DNA from: Fen-1258 sp964449775
GTDB lineage: Bacteria; Bacteroidota; Ignavibacteria; Ignavibacteriales; Melioribacteraceae
Reading direction: 5' to 3'
NCBI GenBank assembly: GCA_964449775.1
Contig: CAYVBQ010000001.1
Span: 182,573-246,572 of the forward strand
DNA length: 64,000 bases
Every line of letters begins with the position of its first letter. The first letter of the stretch is position 1. Below the pieces are notes generated by a model. That model did no database searches, was not told the origin of the DNA, and saw only the letters and a program-made list of their open reading frames with translations. A program made the position numbers and the translations under genes. Below are positions 1 to 8,159 of the stretch, in pieces.

Positions 1-86
1 AGCAAGAGCATGATCAAGAAAAAGAGTATTTTGAATTTGGTTATTTAGAAGAGAAACTATGGACGCACTATTTCAAATATTTTTAG
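1..86 (+). CDS. 3' end of an unidentified gene (partial)
   Basis: The window opens inside a frame that reads 27 acidic and aromatic residues (QEHDQEKEYFEFGYLEEK and so on) from base 3 to a TAG at 84-86. It overlaps the start of the next gene by 28 bases. The composition looks protein-like, but a second frame stops at 48, so which frame is real cannot be decided here. No family can be named. Confidence 0.3.
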   Translation, partial: QEHDQEKEYFEFGYLEEKLWTHYFKYF

Positions 87-712
87 GAAGTCTGCTTCTC
101 AGTTTAGTCCATGCCTCAATCCCAAGTCATTGGCTTCCGCTGATTGCTCTTGGAAAAGCGGAGAAATGGAGTGACAGAGAAACACTTATAATAACTGCAA
201 TCACAGGCTCCGCCCATACACTCAGTACAGTAATAATTGGGATTATAGTTGGATTAGTTGGCTATCAGCTCTCCGAATCATATCATTTCATCACAAAAAT
301 TATTGCACCATTAATTTTAATTGCACTCGGATTGGTTTATTTCTTCCTTGAGTACCGGCACAGTCTAATAAAAACTGCTCATCAGCATCACCACATAAAC
401 GTTGATGAAATTATCGAAAAGCGTAAGAGTAAAAGGTCAATTGTGATGGCGCTGAGTATAGCTATGTTCTTTTCTCCCTGTCTGGAAATTGAGATTTATT
501 ACTTCACCGCAAGCCGGCTTGGTTGGATGGGAATTGGAATTGTCTCGATCGTTTATTTTTTTGTAACTGTTCTTGGAATGATGTTTCTTGTTTACTTTGC
601 ATCAAAAGGTGTTCGCAAACTCAATTGGCATTTTCTGGAGCATCACGATAAACTTATCAGCGGAATTGTATTAGTAGTGGTAGGGTTGCTCGCGTTTTTT
701 CTGGAATACTAA
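59..712 (+). CDS. polytopic membrane protein, possibly NicO/RcnA-like metal transporter
   Basis: A 217-residue inner-membrane protein with about six hydrophobic segments (roughly residues 5-25, 45-68, 78-97, 128-148, 157-180 and 198-216). A histidine-rich loop (HQHHH) lies near residue 110, between segments three and four. Conserved-looking polar positions inside membrane segments (HASIPSHW near residue 19, SAHTLS near 52, FFSPC near 137) recall transporters of the NicO/RcnA and TauE-like superfamilies, where intramembrane histidines and His-rich loops bind metal. The substrate is inference. The upstream partial gene overlaps its start, which suggests cotranscription. Twin palindromes follow the stop. 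Confidence 0.55.
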   Translation: MDALFQIFLGSLLLSLVHASIPSHWLPLIALGKAEKWSDRETLIITAITGSAHTLSTVIIGIIVGLVGYQLSESYHFITKIIAPLILIALGLVYFFLEYRHSLIKTAHQHHHINVDEIIEKRKSKRSIVMALSIAMFFSPCLEIEIYYFTASRLGWMGIGIVSIVYFFVTVLGMMFLVYFASKGVRKLNWHFLEHHDKLISGIVLVVVGLLAFFLEY

Positions 713-718
713 AAAGTA

Positions 719-766
719 GCGCAGATTTTTAATCTGCGCCACGATGAACAGATTGGAAATCTGTTC
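719..766. repeat. twin perfect palindromes (REP-like) between convergent genes
   Basis: Two adjacent hairpins lie between the plus-strand membrane protein and the minus-strand S46 peptidase. GCGCAGATT (719-727) pairs with 731-739 across a TTT loop. GAACAGATT (746-754) pairs with 758-766 across a GGA loop and runs into the peptidase stop codon. Both share the core CAGATT/AATCTG, so they look like two members of one palindromic family. They may also act as a bidirectional terminator. Confidence 0.6.
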
Positions 767-2952
767 TACATATTCAACTCTTTCAACAAATTATCTGCAC
801 CGCCAATCTTTTCCATTACCCATAAGACATAACGGATATCAACACCAATCGAACGGCTATAGGATTCATTCCATGCAAAATCATTTATCGTTGCCTCATA
901 TGCGCGGTCGAAATTAACGCCGATTAAATTTCCGTAAGCATCTAAGACAGGACTGCCGGAATTTCCGCCGGTTGTATCCATATTATAAAGCAATGCAACG
1001 GGAAGTTTGCCGGTCTTTTTACTGACGTGCTTTCCAAAATCTTTTTTGTTATAAGCAGCACGTAGTTTATCCGGTATAATAAAATCATCATTACCAGTAG
1101 CGGCTTTTTCAATTACACCGTCGATTGATGTAAACGGCTCCATATAAACTGCATCGGCGGGATTGTAACCTTTAATGTATCCGTAGGTGAGGCGTAATGT
1201 ACTGTTTGCATCCGGAATAAAATTGGTATTCTTCCATTTTATTTTAACATCAACAAGGTCGCCATATAATTTATTCAACTTACCTTCATTCTTCTGGTTT
1301 TCTTTATCGCTAACCTGGTTAAGCATCTTAATTTTTTTCGCAAAAATGAAGAGTGGATTTTGCATTGCCGCAATTTCTTCCGGAGTTTTCTTTAACAAAG
1401 ATTCGAAATATTCTTTATCTCGCAGTTTAGAGTTCACTATATTATTTGAAACAAATTCCTGAAATGTTTCTTCGGGATTAATTCCGTTTCCTTCCAGTAT
1501 TTCATCAACGGCGGTGATGCGTGAAGATTCCTTGAATTCATTAGCGTCCATCAGCATTTTCATTAACATCGTTTCTTCAAATTCAGCATTGTAATTTTGT
1601 CTTGTTATGTCTAATCTGTCAAGAGTTTGTTTAATGTTTTTCTCCTGGTATGCAGCGTTTCTTTCTGCATCCGGCTTAAGCATCTCTTCAGAATAAGTAA
1701 GAACAAAATTTGCAAGTGAAAGAGTTTGGGAAAAAGAATTTATTTGTCTTAACCATAGATCCGACAACGCGTTTTGATTTACCTTATCAAATACTATCTG
1801 AATCTCTTCCAATAAATTTCCATATTTAAATTTTAATTGTGGATCGGAATTGATGAACTGCTGAAGTTGTTTTTCTTCTTCTTGTTTCTGTGCAATAAGA
1901 TTGATTTTTTTTAATCCTTTGATCTTGCCCTGATAATTTTTCATTGTGTTTGCCAATCCTTTTATGCGGTTAGCAAAGGCAAGAGTGAGTTCTTTATTAC
2001 CGGCGCTAATTTCTTGCATCGTTTCGATTGCATACTGATAAAGATTTGAAATGTATGGCAGCAGATAATCTTGTTGGTATTTCATGTATTGTGAAGGACG
2101 ATGACGGAATGTTCTTGCGGGGTAACCAAGTTGAAAAACAAAATCTCCCTCTTCAACTCCATTGGCATTTATCTTTAAGAACTTTTTTGGTATGAACGGA
2201 ATGTTATCTTTCGAATATGCTGCAGCTTTACCGTCGCGTGCAACATAAGCACGCATTATAGAAAAATCTCCTGTATGACGCGGCCATACCCAGTTATCAG
2301 TTTCACCACCAAAATTACCAATTGATTGAGGAGGTGCAAACACTAGACGCACATCACGTATCACACGGTATTTAAATAAAACATAAGTTTTACCGGCAAA
2401 CATTTCAGATACATTTGCAACAATCGATTCTTTTTCATTTGTAGCAGCATCCGAGAGCTCTTTTATTCTTTTTGCGATCATCTTGGTACGTTCAACCGGG
2501 TCGGTTATATTTTGGATGGCACCGAGAATAATCTCGGATACATCTTGATACGACTCTGTGATCCGGCAGGTATAATCTTGAGAAGGAATTTCTTCTAACA
2601 GTGTTTTTGCATGGAAACCGTTTTCGAGATAATTTTTTTCAACAGTACTAGCTTTCGTTATAGCGTTGAACGCACAGTGGTGGTTTGTGATGATTAAACC
2701 GTTTTCGGATATGAATGATCCGGTGCAACCACTAAGTTGAACCAGAGCATCAACAAGGCTAACTCCGTTAGGATTGTAGACTTCTTTCGTTTCAATTTTC
2801 AATCCGGCTTTTTGCAGATCAACTTTATCAATTTCGCTTAACGGATACATTCCTTCTTCTGGAGAAGCTGGAATCATTCCAAGAATAAATGTAAGTGTGA
2901 ATGTGATCGTCAAAAGTTTCAAAGATCCGATGAACCAATAATTTTGTTTCAT
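766..2952 (-). CDS. S46 family dipeptidyl-peptidase, DPP11-like
   Basis: A secreted or periplasmic serine exopeptidase of family S46 (728 residues; the family is usually about 700-720) that removes dipeptides from the N-terminus of peptides. The start at 2952 is chosen over a longer frame from 2997 because AGGAG lies 7 bases upstream and a signal peptide follows directly. Trypsin-like catalytic features are visible: NHHC near residue 91, an Asp in the ETDNWVWPRHTGDF region near 220, and GNSGSP with the nucleophile Ser at about 665. An Arg lies 18 residues after that Ser (NFDR). In characterised DPP11 an Arg at this position selects acidic P1 residues, whereas DPP7 has Gly. Asp/Glu specificity is therefore inferred. 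Confidence 0.9.
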   Translation of the reverse strand: MKQNYWFIGSLKLLTITFTLTFILGMIPASPEEGMYPLSEIDKVDLQKAGLKIETKEVYNPNGVSLVDALVQLSGCTGSFISENGLIITNHHCAFNAITKASTVEKNYLENGFHAKTLLEEIPSQDYTCRITESYQDVSEIILGAIQNITDPVERTKMIAKRIKELSDAATNEKESIVANVSEMFAGKTYVLFKYRVIRDVRLVFAPPQSIGNFGGETDNWVWPRHTGDFSIMRAYVARDGKAAAYSKDNIPFIPKKFLKINANGVEEGDFVFQLGYPARTFRHRPSQYMKYQQDYLLPYISNLYQYAIETMQEISAGNKELTLAFANRIKGLANTMKNYQGKIKGLKKINLIAQKQEEEKQLQQFINSDPQLKFKYGNLLEEIQIVFDKVNQNALSDLWLRQINSFSQTLSLANFVLTYSEEMLKPDAERNAAYQEKNIKQTLDRLDITRQNYNAEFEETMLMKMLMDANEFKESSRITAVDEILEGNGINPEETFQEFVSNNIVNSKLRDKEYFESLLKKTPEEIAAMQNPLFIFAKKIKMLNQVSDKENQKNEGKLNKLYGDLVDVKIKWKNTNFIPDANSTLRLTYGYIKGYNPADAVYMEPFTSIDGVIEKAATGNDDFIIPDKLRAAYNKKDFGKHVSKKTGKLPVALLYNMDTTGGNSGSPVLDAYGNLIGVNFDRAYEATINDFAWNESYSRSIGVDIRYVLWVMEKIGGADNLLKELNM

Positions 2953-3131
2953 AAATTCTCCTAATAGGTTGACCCAAAAATAACTATATAGCGGCAATTT
3001 AAGAAATTATGTGAATGGAGATTTACGGTCTTGTGTTGAAGAAACTAATCATTAGATGAGCCTGAGATTATTCTTTCTCTATAGTATTGGCAATTAACTT
3101 TTTGTTTTTTATGTCAAAATATTTTAGATGA

Positions 3132-3189
3132 TTTTTCCATCTTCCATCAAACATTTTCCATCTTCCATCAAACATCTTCCATCTTCCAT
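3132..3189. repeat. 21-bp tandem repeat, about 2.8 copies
   Basis: Three consecutive units built on TTTTCCATCTTCCATCAAAC start at 3132, 3153 and 3174; the last is partial. Each unit itself contains a doubled CTTCCAT. The repeat lies in the gap between the S46 peptidase and the small barrel protein and opens spurious reading frames. Confidence 0.7.
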
Positions 3190-3245
3190 TGCGGCTTGCC
3201 GCACTGTGATGTATGCAATGTAGTTGAGACTGTGAGTTCATTGAT

Positions 3246-3713
3246 TTAATTAAAATAATATCTTCCGCCAATTGCAAAATCGAGATGCAAAGATGTTTCC
3301 GGAAATAAATTAAATACAGGTGCCAATTCTATAAATGCATCTAATGGTAATGAATGGTGCATCCAGAGTAATCCGATAACGCCACGTGCACCAAGTGTAT
3401 TGCCAGCCTTATTGCCAAAATGAATTCTTCCACCAAATCCGTAATAAACCGGAAAGCGGTATGAAGATTTTATCAAATTGGGAAGATGAAATAGATAGTC
3501 ACCATGTAAAGAAAATGTTTTATTGGGATGGACAAATGAATACGCTAAACCGAAATCAAGTGCATGTTCATTATCCACCCAATACTTTCCGCTAATGCCG
3601 GTTGGTTCACCAAGGATGACGCCCATTCCAAATCCTTTATCTTGAGAAAAACTTTTTAATGATGTTAGCGACACAATCAAACAAACGATAAGAAAAAACT
3701 TTTTGTTATTCAC
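3246..3713 (-). CDS. small outer-membrane beta-barrel-like protein
   Basis: A 155-residue protein with a clear signal peptide (MNNKKFFLIVCLIV..., cleavage near SFSQ), followed by alternating hydrophobic and aromatic stretches rich in Gly, Tyr and Phe (GLAYSFV, YGFGGRIHFG, LDFAIGGRYYFN). It ends on an aromatic-rich strand with a terminal FN, as expected for a small outer-membrane barrel. The family is not recognised with certainty. It is transcribed towards the S46 peptidase but separated from it by the tandem-repeat gap. Confidence 0.65.
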   Translation of the reverse strand: MNNKKFFLIVCLIVSLTSLKSFSQDKGFGMGVILGEPTGISGKYWVDNEHALDFGLAYSFVHPNKTFSLHGDYLFHLPNLIKSSYRFPVYYGFGGRIHFGNKAGNTLGARGVIGLLWMHHSLPLDAFIELAPVFNLFPETSLHLDFAIGGRYYFN

Positions 3714-3803
3714 CAGATTCCTCTAAATTTTTGTATCGCTAGATAAACAATTCCGTCTAAAAACTAAAGCCAAAATGATTAGCTTAATAAAGCGGTTTAT
3801 TCC

Positions 3804-3825
3804 AATAATATTACCGAATATTATT
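3804..3825. promoter_or_regulatory. AT-rich palindrome upstream of the GlmU-like gene
   Basis: AATAATATT (3804-3812) and AATATTATT (3817-3825) form a perfect inverted repeat with an ACCG spacer, about 40 bases before the next start codon. It lies between divergent genes and could be an operator. No regulator is identified. Confidence 0.3.
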
Positions 3826-3862
3826 AAATTTGATTTAGTCGTTCATTCCATAAGAGGATTAA

Positions 3863-5368
3863 ATGCAAGCATCTCAAAGCAATACAGATATTCAAAATCT
3901 GATCCAAGATAATTCAGCCCCCTTCGTATACAGCAAAAAAGAAACTGCGATTATATTAGCTGCCGGACATGGTAAGCGTATCAAGTCGCAAACTTCAAAA
4001 ATGCTGCACAAAATTTGGGAAGTACCAACTGTAGAGCGCGTCTACAATTCTTGCCAAAAAGGATTGGCTGATTCAAATGTGATAATCGTTGTTGGAATTA
4101 AAGCTGAAGATGTTGTTAAAACTATCGGCAAGAAAAAATCAGTTTCTTATGCTTACCAAGAAATTCAGAACGGTACAGGGCATGCAGTTCAAATCGCAAT
4201 TAAAAACATTGTTGATAATAATTATGACGGCACCGTTTATATCTTTCCCGGCGATATGGGTCTGATTAATGAGAAGACGGTTCATTTTTTTAAGGAAGAG
4301 TTTACAAAATCCGCTGCTGATATGATGGTGCTAACCGGAATTTTTGATGGACCTACCGAAGAGAATTATTATGGGAGAATAATTCGCGTGCCGAAGAAAG
4401 ATTTGAAAAATCTTAAATCGAAAAACGCCGGAAAAGTGATAGAGATACTTGAATACAAGGAGATACTTAATATTGATAATAAGACAACCTACAAAACAAG
4501 CTATAAAAAGAAAAATTATAAATTCACTCGCAAAGAGCTGCTGGCGAATCGTGAGTTTAACTCCGGTGTTTACGCATTTAGATTCAAACCGCTTGCCGGA
4601 CTGATTCAGAAAATTGAAAGCAATAATGTACAGAATGAGATATATCTTACCGATCTTATAGGTCTTTTCAATAAAAACGGATATTCGGTTGAGGCTGTAA
4701 GCCCGGAAGATCAATATGTGCTCATGGGATTCAATAATAAATCAGTTTTAAAAGAGATGGAAGCCATTGCCCGCAAACTTGTTTATGAGAAACTGAAAGA
4801 TATAGTTGTAATTGATGACCCGGATGACTTTTTCATAGAAGAAGATGTTGTGGAAGAAATTTTGAAACTCGACAACCAAGGATTACCCCTAGATATCCAT
4901 ATAAGTAAAGGTGTTCACATTGGTAAGGGTGTAAAACTATACCACAATTTGAAACTCGGAAAAAATGTTTCCCTTGACGGTGATATTCAATTGGGTAAAA
5001 ACATTACAATAAAAGAGAACTCTCGACTCTCATGTTTCTATGGCCAGCAAATTAACATAGGTGATAATGTAGAAATTTTTGGAGGCAACGTTATCAAGGG
5101 TAATGTAACTATAGGCGAAAATACAAAAATTGAATCGGGGGTTCGTATTACCGGAAACGATCAATATCCTTGCATTATAGGTTCACACGTTAGCGTTAAA
5201 GGTCTTACTTATATTTTCGGTTCGAAAGTAGATGATCATATTTTTATTGAGCATTCAGTGCTAATACGTAAGAAAATCTCTAAACCGGATGGAGTAAAGG
5301 CTGATATTTACAAGATCAAATATTACTTGCCCGAAGCTGAGGGAGTGGAAGCTGTAAAGGATTTATAA
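3863..5368 (+). CDS. GlmU-like sugar nucleotidyltransferase with left-handed beta-helix tail
   Basis: A 501-residue two-domain protein. Residues about 28-290 are a nucleotidyltransferase of the UDP-GlcNAc pyrophosphorylase type, with LAAGHGKRIKS matching the family signature LAAGxGTRMxS and a GTGHA motif near residue 107. Residues about 345-470 carry imperfect hexapeptide repeats (HIGKGV, LGKNVS, IGDNVE, IGENTK) of a left-handed beta helix. The NYDG-type acetyltransferase active region of bifunctional GlmU is not seen, so the tail may be structural or use another acyl donor. The likely product is an NDP-sugar for envelope synthesis. AAGAGG lies just upstream of the start. A hairpin separates it from convergent rpsT. 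Confidence 0.75.
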   Translation: MQASQSNTDIQNLIQDNSAPFVYSKKETAIILAAGHGKRIKSQTSKMLHKIWEVPTVERVYNSCQKGLADSNVIIVVGIKAEDVVKTIGKKKSVSYAYQEIQNGTGHAVQIAIKNIVDNNYDGTVYIFPGDMGLINEKTVHFFKEEFTKSAADMMVLTGIFDGPTEENYYGRIIRVPKKDLKNLKSKNAGKVIEILEYKEILNIDNKTTYKTSYKKKNYKFTRKELLANREFNSGVYAFRFKPLAGLIQKIESNNVQNEIYLTDLIGLFNKNGYSVEAVSPEDQYVLMGFNNKSVLKEMEAIARKLVYEKLKDIVVIDDPDDFFIEEDVVEEILKLDNQGLPLDIHISKGVHIGKGVKLYHNLKLGKNVSLDGDIQLGKNITIKENSRLSCFYGQQINIGDNVEIFGGNVIKGNVTIGENTKIESGVRITGNDQYPCIIGSHVSVKGLTYIFGSKVDDHIFIEHSVLIRKKISKPDGVKADIYKIKYYLPEAEGVEAVKDL

Positions 5369-5372
5369 ATAG

Positions 5373-5406
5373 AAAAAGGTAACCCAAAAAGATGAGTTAC
5401 CCTTTT
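5373..5406. terminator. bidirectional terminator between the GlmU-like gene and rpsT
   Basis: AAAAAGGTAAC and GTTACCCTTTT pair with one mismatch around a 12-base loop, giving an A-tract on one side and a T-tract on the other, between two convergent stop codons. Confidence 0.6.
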
Positions 5407-5428
5407 GAAAAATTCAAATCACTCAAAA

Positions 5429-5692
5429 TTATTTTCCAGCGCTTAATTTATTAACGTGTTTTGCTAGAGTGGATTTTCTTCTTGCAACAGTATTCTTAGG
5501 CATTCTTCCTTTTGATGCTGTTTTATCAAGAAATGCAACTACTTCTTTCAATATTTCCTGAGCTTTAGTCGGATCTTTTTCATCCACTACTTTTTTAGTC
5601 AGCGTTTTAACTTTTGATAAAGCCGCTTTATTTCTCTCTGCTCTTTTCTTGGTTGATCGAACTCGCTTTTTTGCTGATTTGTGCTGCGCCAT
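5429..5692 (-). CDS. rpsT: 30S ribosomal protein S20
   Basis: An 87-residue, Lys/Arg-rich helical protein with the S20 N-terminus MAQHKSAKKRVRSTKKRAERN and the conserved internal GRMPKNTVARRKSTLAKHVNKL-type segment. S20 is a primary binder of 16S rRNA in the small subunit. It is monocistronic here and convergent with the GlmU-like gene. The length is normal for the family. Confidence 0.96.
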   Translation of the reverse strand: MAQHKSAKKRVRSTKKRAERNKAALSKVKTLTKKVVDEKDPTKAQEILKEVVAFLDKTASKGRMPKNTVARRKSTLAKHVNKLSAGK

Positions 5693-5841
5693 TAATAAAA
5701 CCTTTTTTTGTTAAAAAACGTGGGTAAATATAGCACTCAAGTGGTAACAAATCAAACGGTGTTTTATATAAACTTTATTCTCAAATACGATGTTCTTATC
5801 TTTGCCCCGCCTATCAGCTCAATTTTATCGAATTTTATGAT

Positions 5842-6480
5842 ATGATTAAGATTAACGAAATATATTACTCGGTTCAAGGAGAAAGCTCAAAAGCAGGGCT
5901 TCCAACCGTTTTTGTAAGATTAACATACTGTAATCTGCGTTGCAGTTACTGTGATACCGAATATGCATTTCACGAAGGTAAAGATATGACGATTGATGCT
6001 ATCCTGGATGAAGTAAAGAGATACAATTGCAATTTGGTTGAGATTACCGGCGGAGAACCATTATTTCAAAATGAATCTCTTGAATTAATGAAACGATTAT
6101 GTGATGAAGGATTTGATGTGATGCTCGAAACCGGCGGTAGTCTTCCAATTAAGGATGTTGATAAGCGGGTGATGATAATAATGGATCTGAAATGTCCATC
6201 CAGCAAGATGATGAAAAAAAATCTCTACGAAAATTTGAATTATATCAAACCGACAGACGAAATTAAGTTTGTTATCGGAAATCGTGAAGATTATGAATGG
6301 GCAAAGGAAACAATAAACAAATTCGCTTTGACTGAAAAATCCGCACTCCTGTTTTCAGTTGTTTTTGGAAAACTTGCGCCCGTTCAACTTGTCGACTGGA
6401 TTTTGGAAGATAAATTAAAAGTCCGGTATCAATTACAGATGCATAAAATAATTTGGGAACCAACCGCAAAAGGAGTTTGA
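5842..6480 (+). CDS. queE: 7-carboxy-7-deazaguanine synthase
   Basis: A radical-SAM enzyme that converts 6-carboxytetrahydropterin to 7-carboxy-7-deazaguanine in queuosine/preQ0 synthesis. At 212 residues it is the usual size. The N-terminal substrate motif YYSVQGES and the iron-sulfur cysteines C30, C34 and C37 (CNLRCSYCDTE) are intact, as is ITGGEPLFQ near residue 71, a SAM-binding GGE motif. It overlaps queD by one base (TGATG), and the two enzymes act consecutively, with QueD upstream in the pathway. Confidence 0.96.
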   Translation: MIKINEIYYSVQGESSKAGLPTVFVRLTYCNLRCSYCDTEYAFHEGKDMTIDAILDEVKRYNCNLVEITGGEPLFQNESLELMKRLCDEGFDVMLETGGSLPIKDVDKRVMIIMDLKCPSSKMMKKNLYENLNYIKPTDEIKFVIGNREDYEWAKETINKFALTEKSALLFSVVFGKLAPVQLVDWILEDKLKVRYQLQMHKIIWEPTAKGV

Positions 6481-6896
6481 TGAAAATCGCAAAAGAGTTT
6501 CATTGGGAGATGGGGCACCGTCTTCCGTTTCATAACGGTAAATGTAAAAATCTTCATGGGCATTCATACAAGTGCATGATTGAATTTACGGGAGATCCGG
6601 ATAAAAACGGAATGGTTATAGATTATTATGATGTTAAAAAAGTGATTGGCCCAATAATCGAGCGGCTTGATCATTCTTTCATGGTTTGTAAGGATGATAA
6701 GGAAGTTATTGAAGCTCTGGAAAAATTGAATTCACAAAAAGTAATTGTTGATTTTGAAACTACAGCGGAAAACATTTGCCTTTATTTGCTTGAAAAAATA
6801 AAATCTTCAAGTCTTCCCCAAAATATTAAAGCAGTGAAAGTGAGAGTGTTAGAAACAGAAAATACTTATGCTGAAGAAGAAACAATTATTAATTGA
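6480..6896 (+). CDS. queD: 6-carboxytetrahydropterin synthase
   Basis: A 138-residue zinc enzyme of the PTPS/QueD family that makes 6-carboxytetrahydropterin from dihydroneopterin triphosphate. Zinc ligands H13, H26 and H28 (GHRLPF and LHGHSY) and the catalytic Cys22 are present, with LDHSF and TTAENIC as further signatures. The start at 6480 overlaps the queE stop as TGATG and is preceded by AAAGGAG. A longer frame from 6453 would overlap queE without a ribosome site. Confidence 0.95.
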   Translation: MKIAKEFHWEMGHRLPFHNGKCKNLHGHSYKCMIEFTGDPDKNGMVIDYYDVKKVIGPIIERLDHSFMVCKDDKEVIEALEKLNSQKVIVDFETTAENICLYLLEKIKSSSLPQNIKAVKVRVLETENTYAEEETIIN

Positions 6897-6978
6897 TATT
6901 TATCCTAAAAGAAAAGAAAACGCAAAATCACTTCTTAAAAGTGTTTTTTATAAAACAAAAAAGATCAGAGGAACCATC

Positions 6979-8157
6979 ATGAAAAAAGTTGTAATAACCC
7001 ATGCAAAACGAACTCCAATCGGATCATTTAATGGTTCATTAAGTACATTAAGTTCACCTCAACTTGGAAGTACAGTAATTAAAGCCCTTCTTGATGAATC
7101 CAAAATAGCTGCGGGGAAGATTAATGAAGTGATAATGGGCAATGTGATTACCGCAGGCTTAGGTCAAGCCCCGGCACGCCAGGCTGCTTTATTCGCCGGA
7201 CTACCTGAACAAGTGGAGTGTCTAACTATTAATAAAATGTGCGGAAGCGGATTGAAAGCAATTATGCTTGCTCATCAATCAATAATGTGCGGCGATGCAG
7301 ATGTAATCATAGCCGGTGGTATGGAGAGCATGTCCAACGCACCATATCTTTTACAAAACGCGCGTAACGGATATCGTTTGGGTAACTCTTCCATTTACGA
7401 TTCAATTTTAGTGGATGGACTTACAGACGTTTTTAACAATATTCACATGGGAAATTGTGCAGAAGCATGTGCCAAAGATTTCAACTTTACACGAGAGCAA
7501 TTAGATGAATTTGCTGTTCTCTCTTACAATCGAGCAATCAATGCTCAGAAAGAAGGAAAGTTTGATGATGAAATTGTTGGTGTAAAAATAAAATCGAGGA
7601 CGGGAGAAACGGTTGCATCAAAAGATGAAGAACCTGAAAAAGTAAACTTTGAGAAAATATCTACACTGCGTCCTGCATTTGATAAAAACGGAGTGGTTAC
7701 TGCCGCCAATGCATCGAAGATAAATGACGGCGCTGCTGCATTATTAATTATGAGTGAAGAAAAAGCAAAAGATCTTGGATATACACCATTAGTAGAGATT
7801 ATCGCTCAAAGTTCAGCCGCAAGATTACCAATCGAATTTACTACAGCTCCGGCTGATGCAATTAATAAAGTTTTGTCAAAAGCAAAGATGAAACTTACGG
7901 ATATTGACCTATTCGAAATAAACGAAGCGTTTGCAGTTGTATCTTTAGCAGTGAGTAAATTATTGGGATTGTCTACTGAAAATGTGAACGTCAATGGCGG
8001 CGCAATCGCGTTAGGTCACCCCATTGGCGCAAGCGGTGCAAGAATAATGACAACACTTCTGTACGAAATGAAGAAGAGAAATTCTAAATATGGTCTTGCT
8101 GCACTTTGTATCGGTGGTGGTGAAGCATCCGCTGTGATTGTAAAACGTTACGAGTAA
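6979..8157 (+). CDS. acetyl-CoA C-acetyltransferase (thiolase)
   Basis: A degradative or biosynthetic thiolase of 392 residues that interconverts two acetyl-CoA and acetoacetyl-CoA. The catalytic residues are Cys88 (NKMCGSG), His347 (GHPIGASG) and Cys377 (CIGGGEAS). The start at 6979 follows AGAGGAACC, and the remainder of a longer frame upstream is lysine-rich and not thiolase-like. It lies 82 bases after queD and 2 bases before pdxB on the same strand. No beta-hydroxyacyl-CoA partner gene is adjacent, so its direction of use is open. Confidence 0.93.
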   Translation: MKKVVITHAKRTPIGSFNGSLSTLSSPQLGSTVIKALLDESKIAAGKINEVIMGNVITAGLGQAPARQAALFAGLPEQVECLTINKMCGSGLKAIMLAHQSIMCGDADVIIAGGMESMSNAPYLLQNARNGYRLGNSSIYDSILVDGLTDVFNNIHMGNCAEACAKDFNFTREQLDEFAVLSYNRAINAQKEGKFDDEIVGVKIKSRTGETVASKDEEPEKVNFEKISTLRPAFDKNGVVTAANASKINDGAAALLIMSEEKAKDLGYTPLVEIIAQSSAARLPIEFTTAPADAINKVLSKAKMKLTDIDLFEINEAFAVVSLAVSKLLGLSTENVNVNGGAIALGHPIGASGARIMTTLLYEMKKRNSKYGLAALCIGGGEASAVIVKRYE

Positions 8158-8159
8158 CT

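Noticed and set aside
3127..3190. Possible CRISPR array
   Set aside because: The units are contiguous 21-bp tandem copies with no spacers, and no cas gene is present. No other regular repeat-spacer pattern was seen in the window.
3068..3277. 69-residue minus-strand open frame
   Set aside because: Its repeated GRWKMFD segment is only the translation of the 21-bp tandem repeat, it has no protein-like features otherwise, and it overlaps the barrel gene.
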